A DNA stretch of 64,000 nt. Origin: Margaritifera margaritifera. Lineage: Eukaryota > Mollusca > Bivalvia > Unionida > Margaritiferidae. The stretch spans positions 62,001 through 126,000 of the forward strand of contig JAQPZY010000367.1 in the NCBI GenBank assembly GCA_029931535.1, given 5' to 3'. The notes under the pieces are model-generated. The model was not told where the DNA came from. It worked only from the letters and a program-made list of their open reading frames with translations, and ran no database searches. The position numbers and the translations under genes are program-made. Below, piece after piece: positions 63,884 to 64,000 of this stretch; the stretch's first letter is position 1, and every line of letters begins with the position of its first letter.

Positions 63884-64000
63884 GAAGCAAAGATAAGCCA
63901 GAAGAAGATGAACAGAAGATTAAAGCTAGAAGGGAGAAGACGAGGCTAAAGGTACAAGCCTGGAGAAAAAAACAGAGGGAAAATAAGGCGAAACATGAGG
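63884..64000 (+). CDS. Candidate exon running to the window end
   Basis: Begins after GCTTTTAG. In phase with the previous candidate exon it reads EAKISQKKMNRRLKLEGRRR followed by Gly and a stop (TAA at about 63947), a plausible basic C-terminus. Another frame stays open to the window edge with Lys/Arg/Glu-rich sequence. The choice cannot be made from this window. Confidence 0.3.

Overview
This looks like nuclear DNA of an invertebrate animal, most likely a mollusc and perhaps a bivalve. It is AT-rich and intron-rich, with several minisatellites and the remains of DIRS, hAT and CACTA transposons. It also carries one nearly complete giant DNA transposon or integrated virus of the Maverick/Polinton (adintovirus-like) type. 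The species cannot be fixed from sequence alone.

Host backbone. Plus-strand exons of an eIF4G1/3-like translation initiation factor run through most of the window: 10951-11088, 11484-11563, 12278-12434 and 17988-18092 (MIF4G domain), 21357-21484 (linker), 30755-30899, 53326-53498 and 54084-54288 (MA3 domain), and 58844-59066 (start of the C-terminal W2 domain). Reading phases agree across most junctions. Two exons carry in-frame stop codons (one in 53326-53498, three in 58844-59066), so this copy is either a decaying duplicate or affected by sequence errors. Its introns have collected transposons.

Mobile DNA outside the Maverick. 0.66-7.7 kb is a decayed DIRS-type retrotransposon (gag-like region, RT/RNase H, tyrosine recombinase) split by a hAT-like transposon at about 3.76-6.89 kb. 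9587-10446 is an 860-bp MITE-like element with TA target duplication. 12.81-17.91 kb is a second DIRS-type element bounded by about 110-bp inverted repeats. 23.6-26.5 kb is a minus-strand CACTA (En/Spm) transposase relic. Tandem repeats lie at 8.73, 18.8, 22.4, 25.4, 28.1, 29.6, 54.5 and 57.2 kb.

The Maverick, 30964-52227 (21,264 bp), sits in the intron 64 bp downstream of an MA3 exon. It has a perfect 6-bp target duplication (AATGCT) and long hairpin-rich terminal inverted repeats. The minus-strand core holds an adenain-type protease, hexon-like major capsid, penton-like minor capsid, a membrane protein, retrovirus-type integrase with chromodomain, basic core proteins (one with an H1-like SPKK tail), a packaging ATPase, a paralogous F-box-like cluster, two BIR proteins, and protein-primed DNA polymerase B interrupted by three in-frame stops. 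A zinc-knuckle gene diverges from the polymerase.

Most striking point. The five genes nearest the two ends (31343-31639, 32221-32643, 49732-50411, 50655-50894, 51203-51751) are each followed within about 25-40 nt by a histone-mRNA-type stem-loop (GGUCCU-UUUC-AGGACC-ACCC or a close variant) and then a purine-rich CAAGAAAGA-like element, as in replication-dependent histone genes. Their upstream regions share a motif at both ends of the element, and CRE palindromes occur at both ends. At least two core-region genes instead have an AATAAA. This suggests a terminal gene set expressed through the host histone 3'-end pathway, apart from a polyadenylated core.
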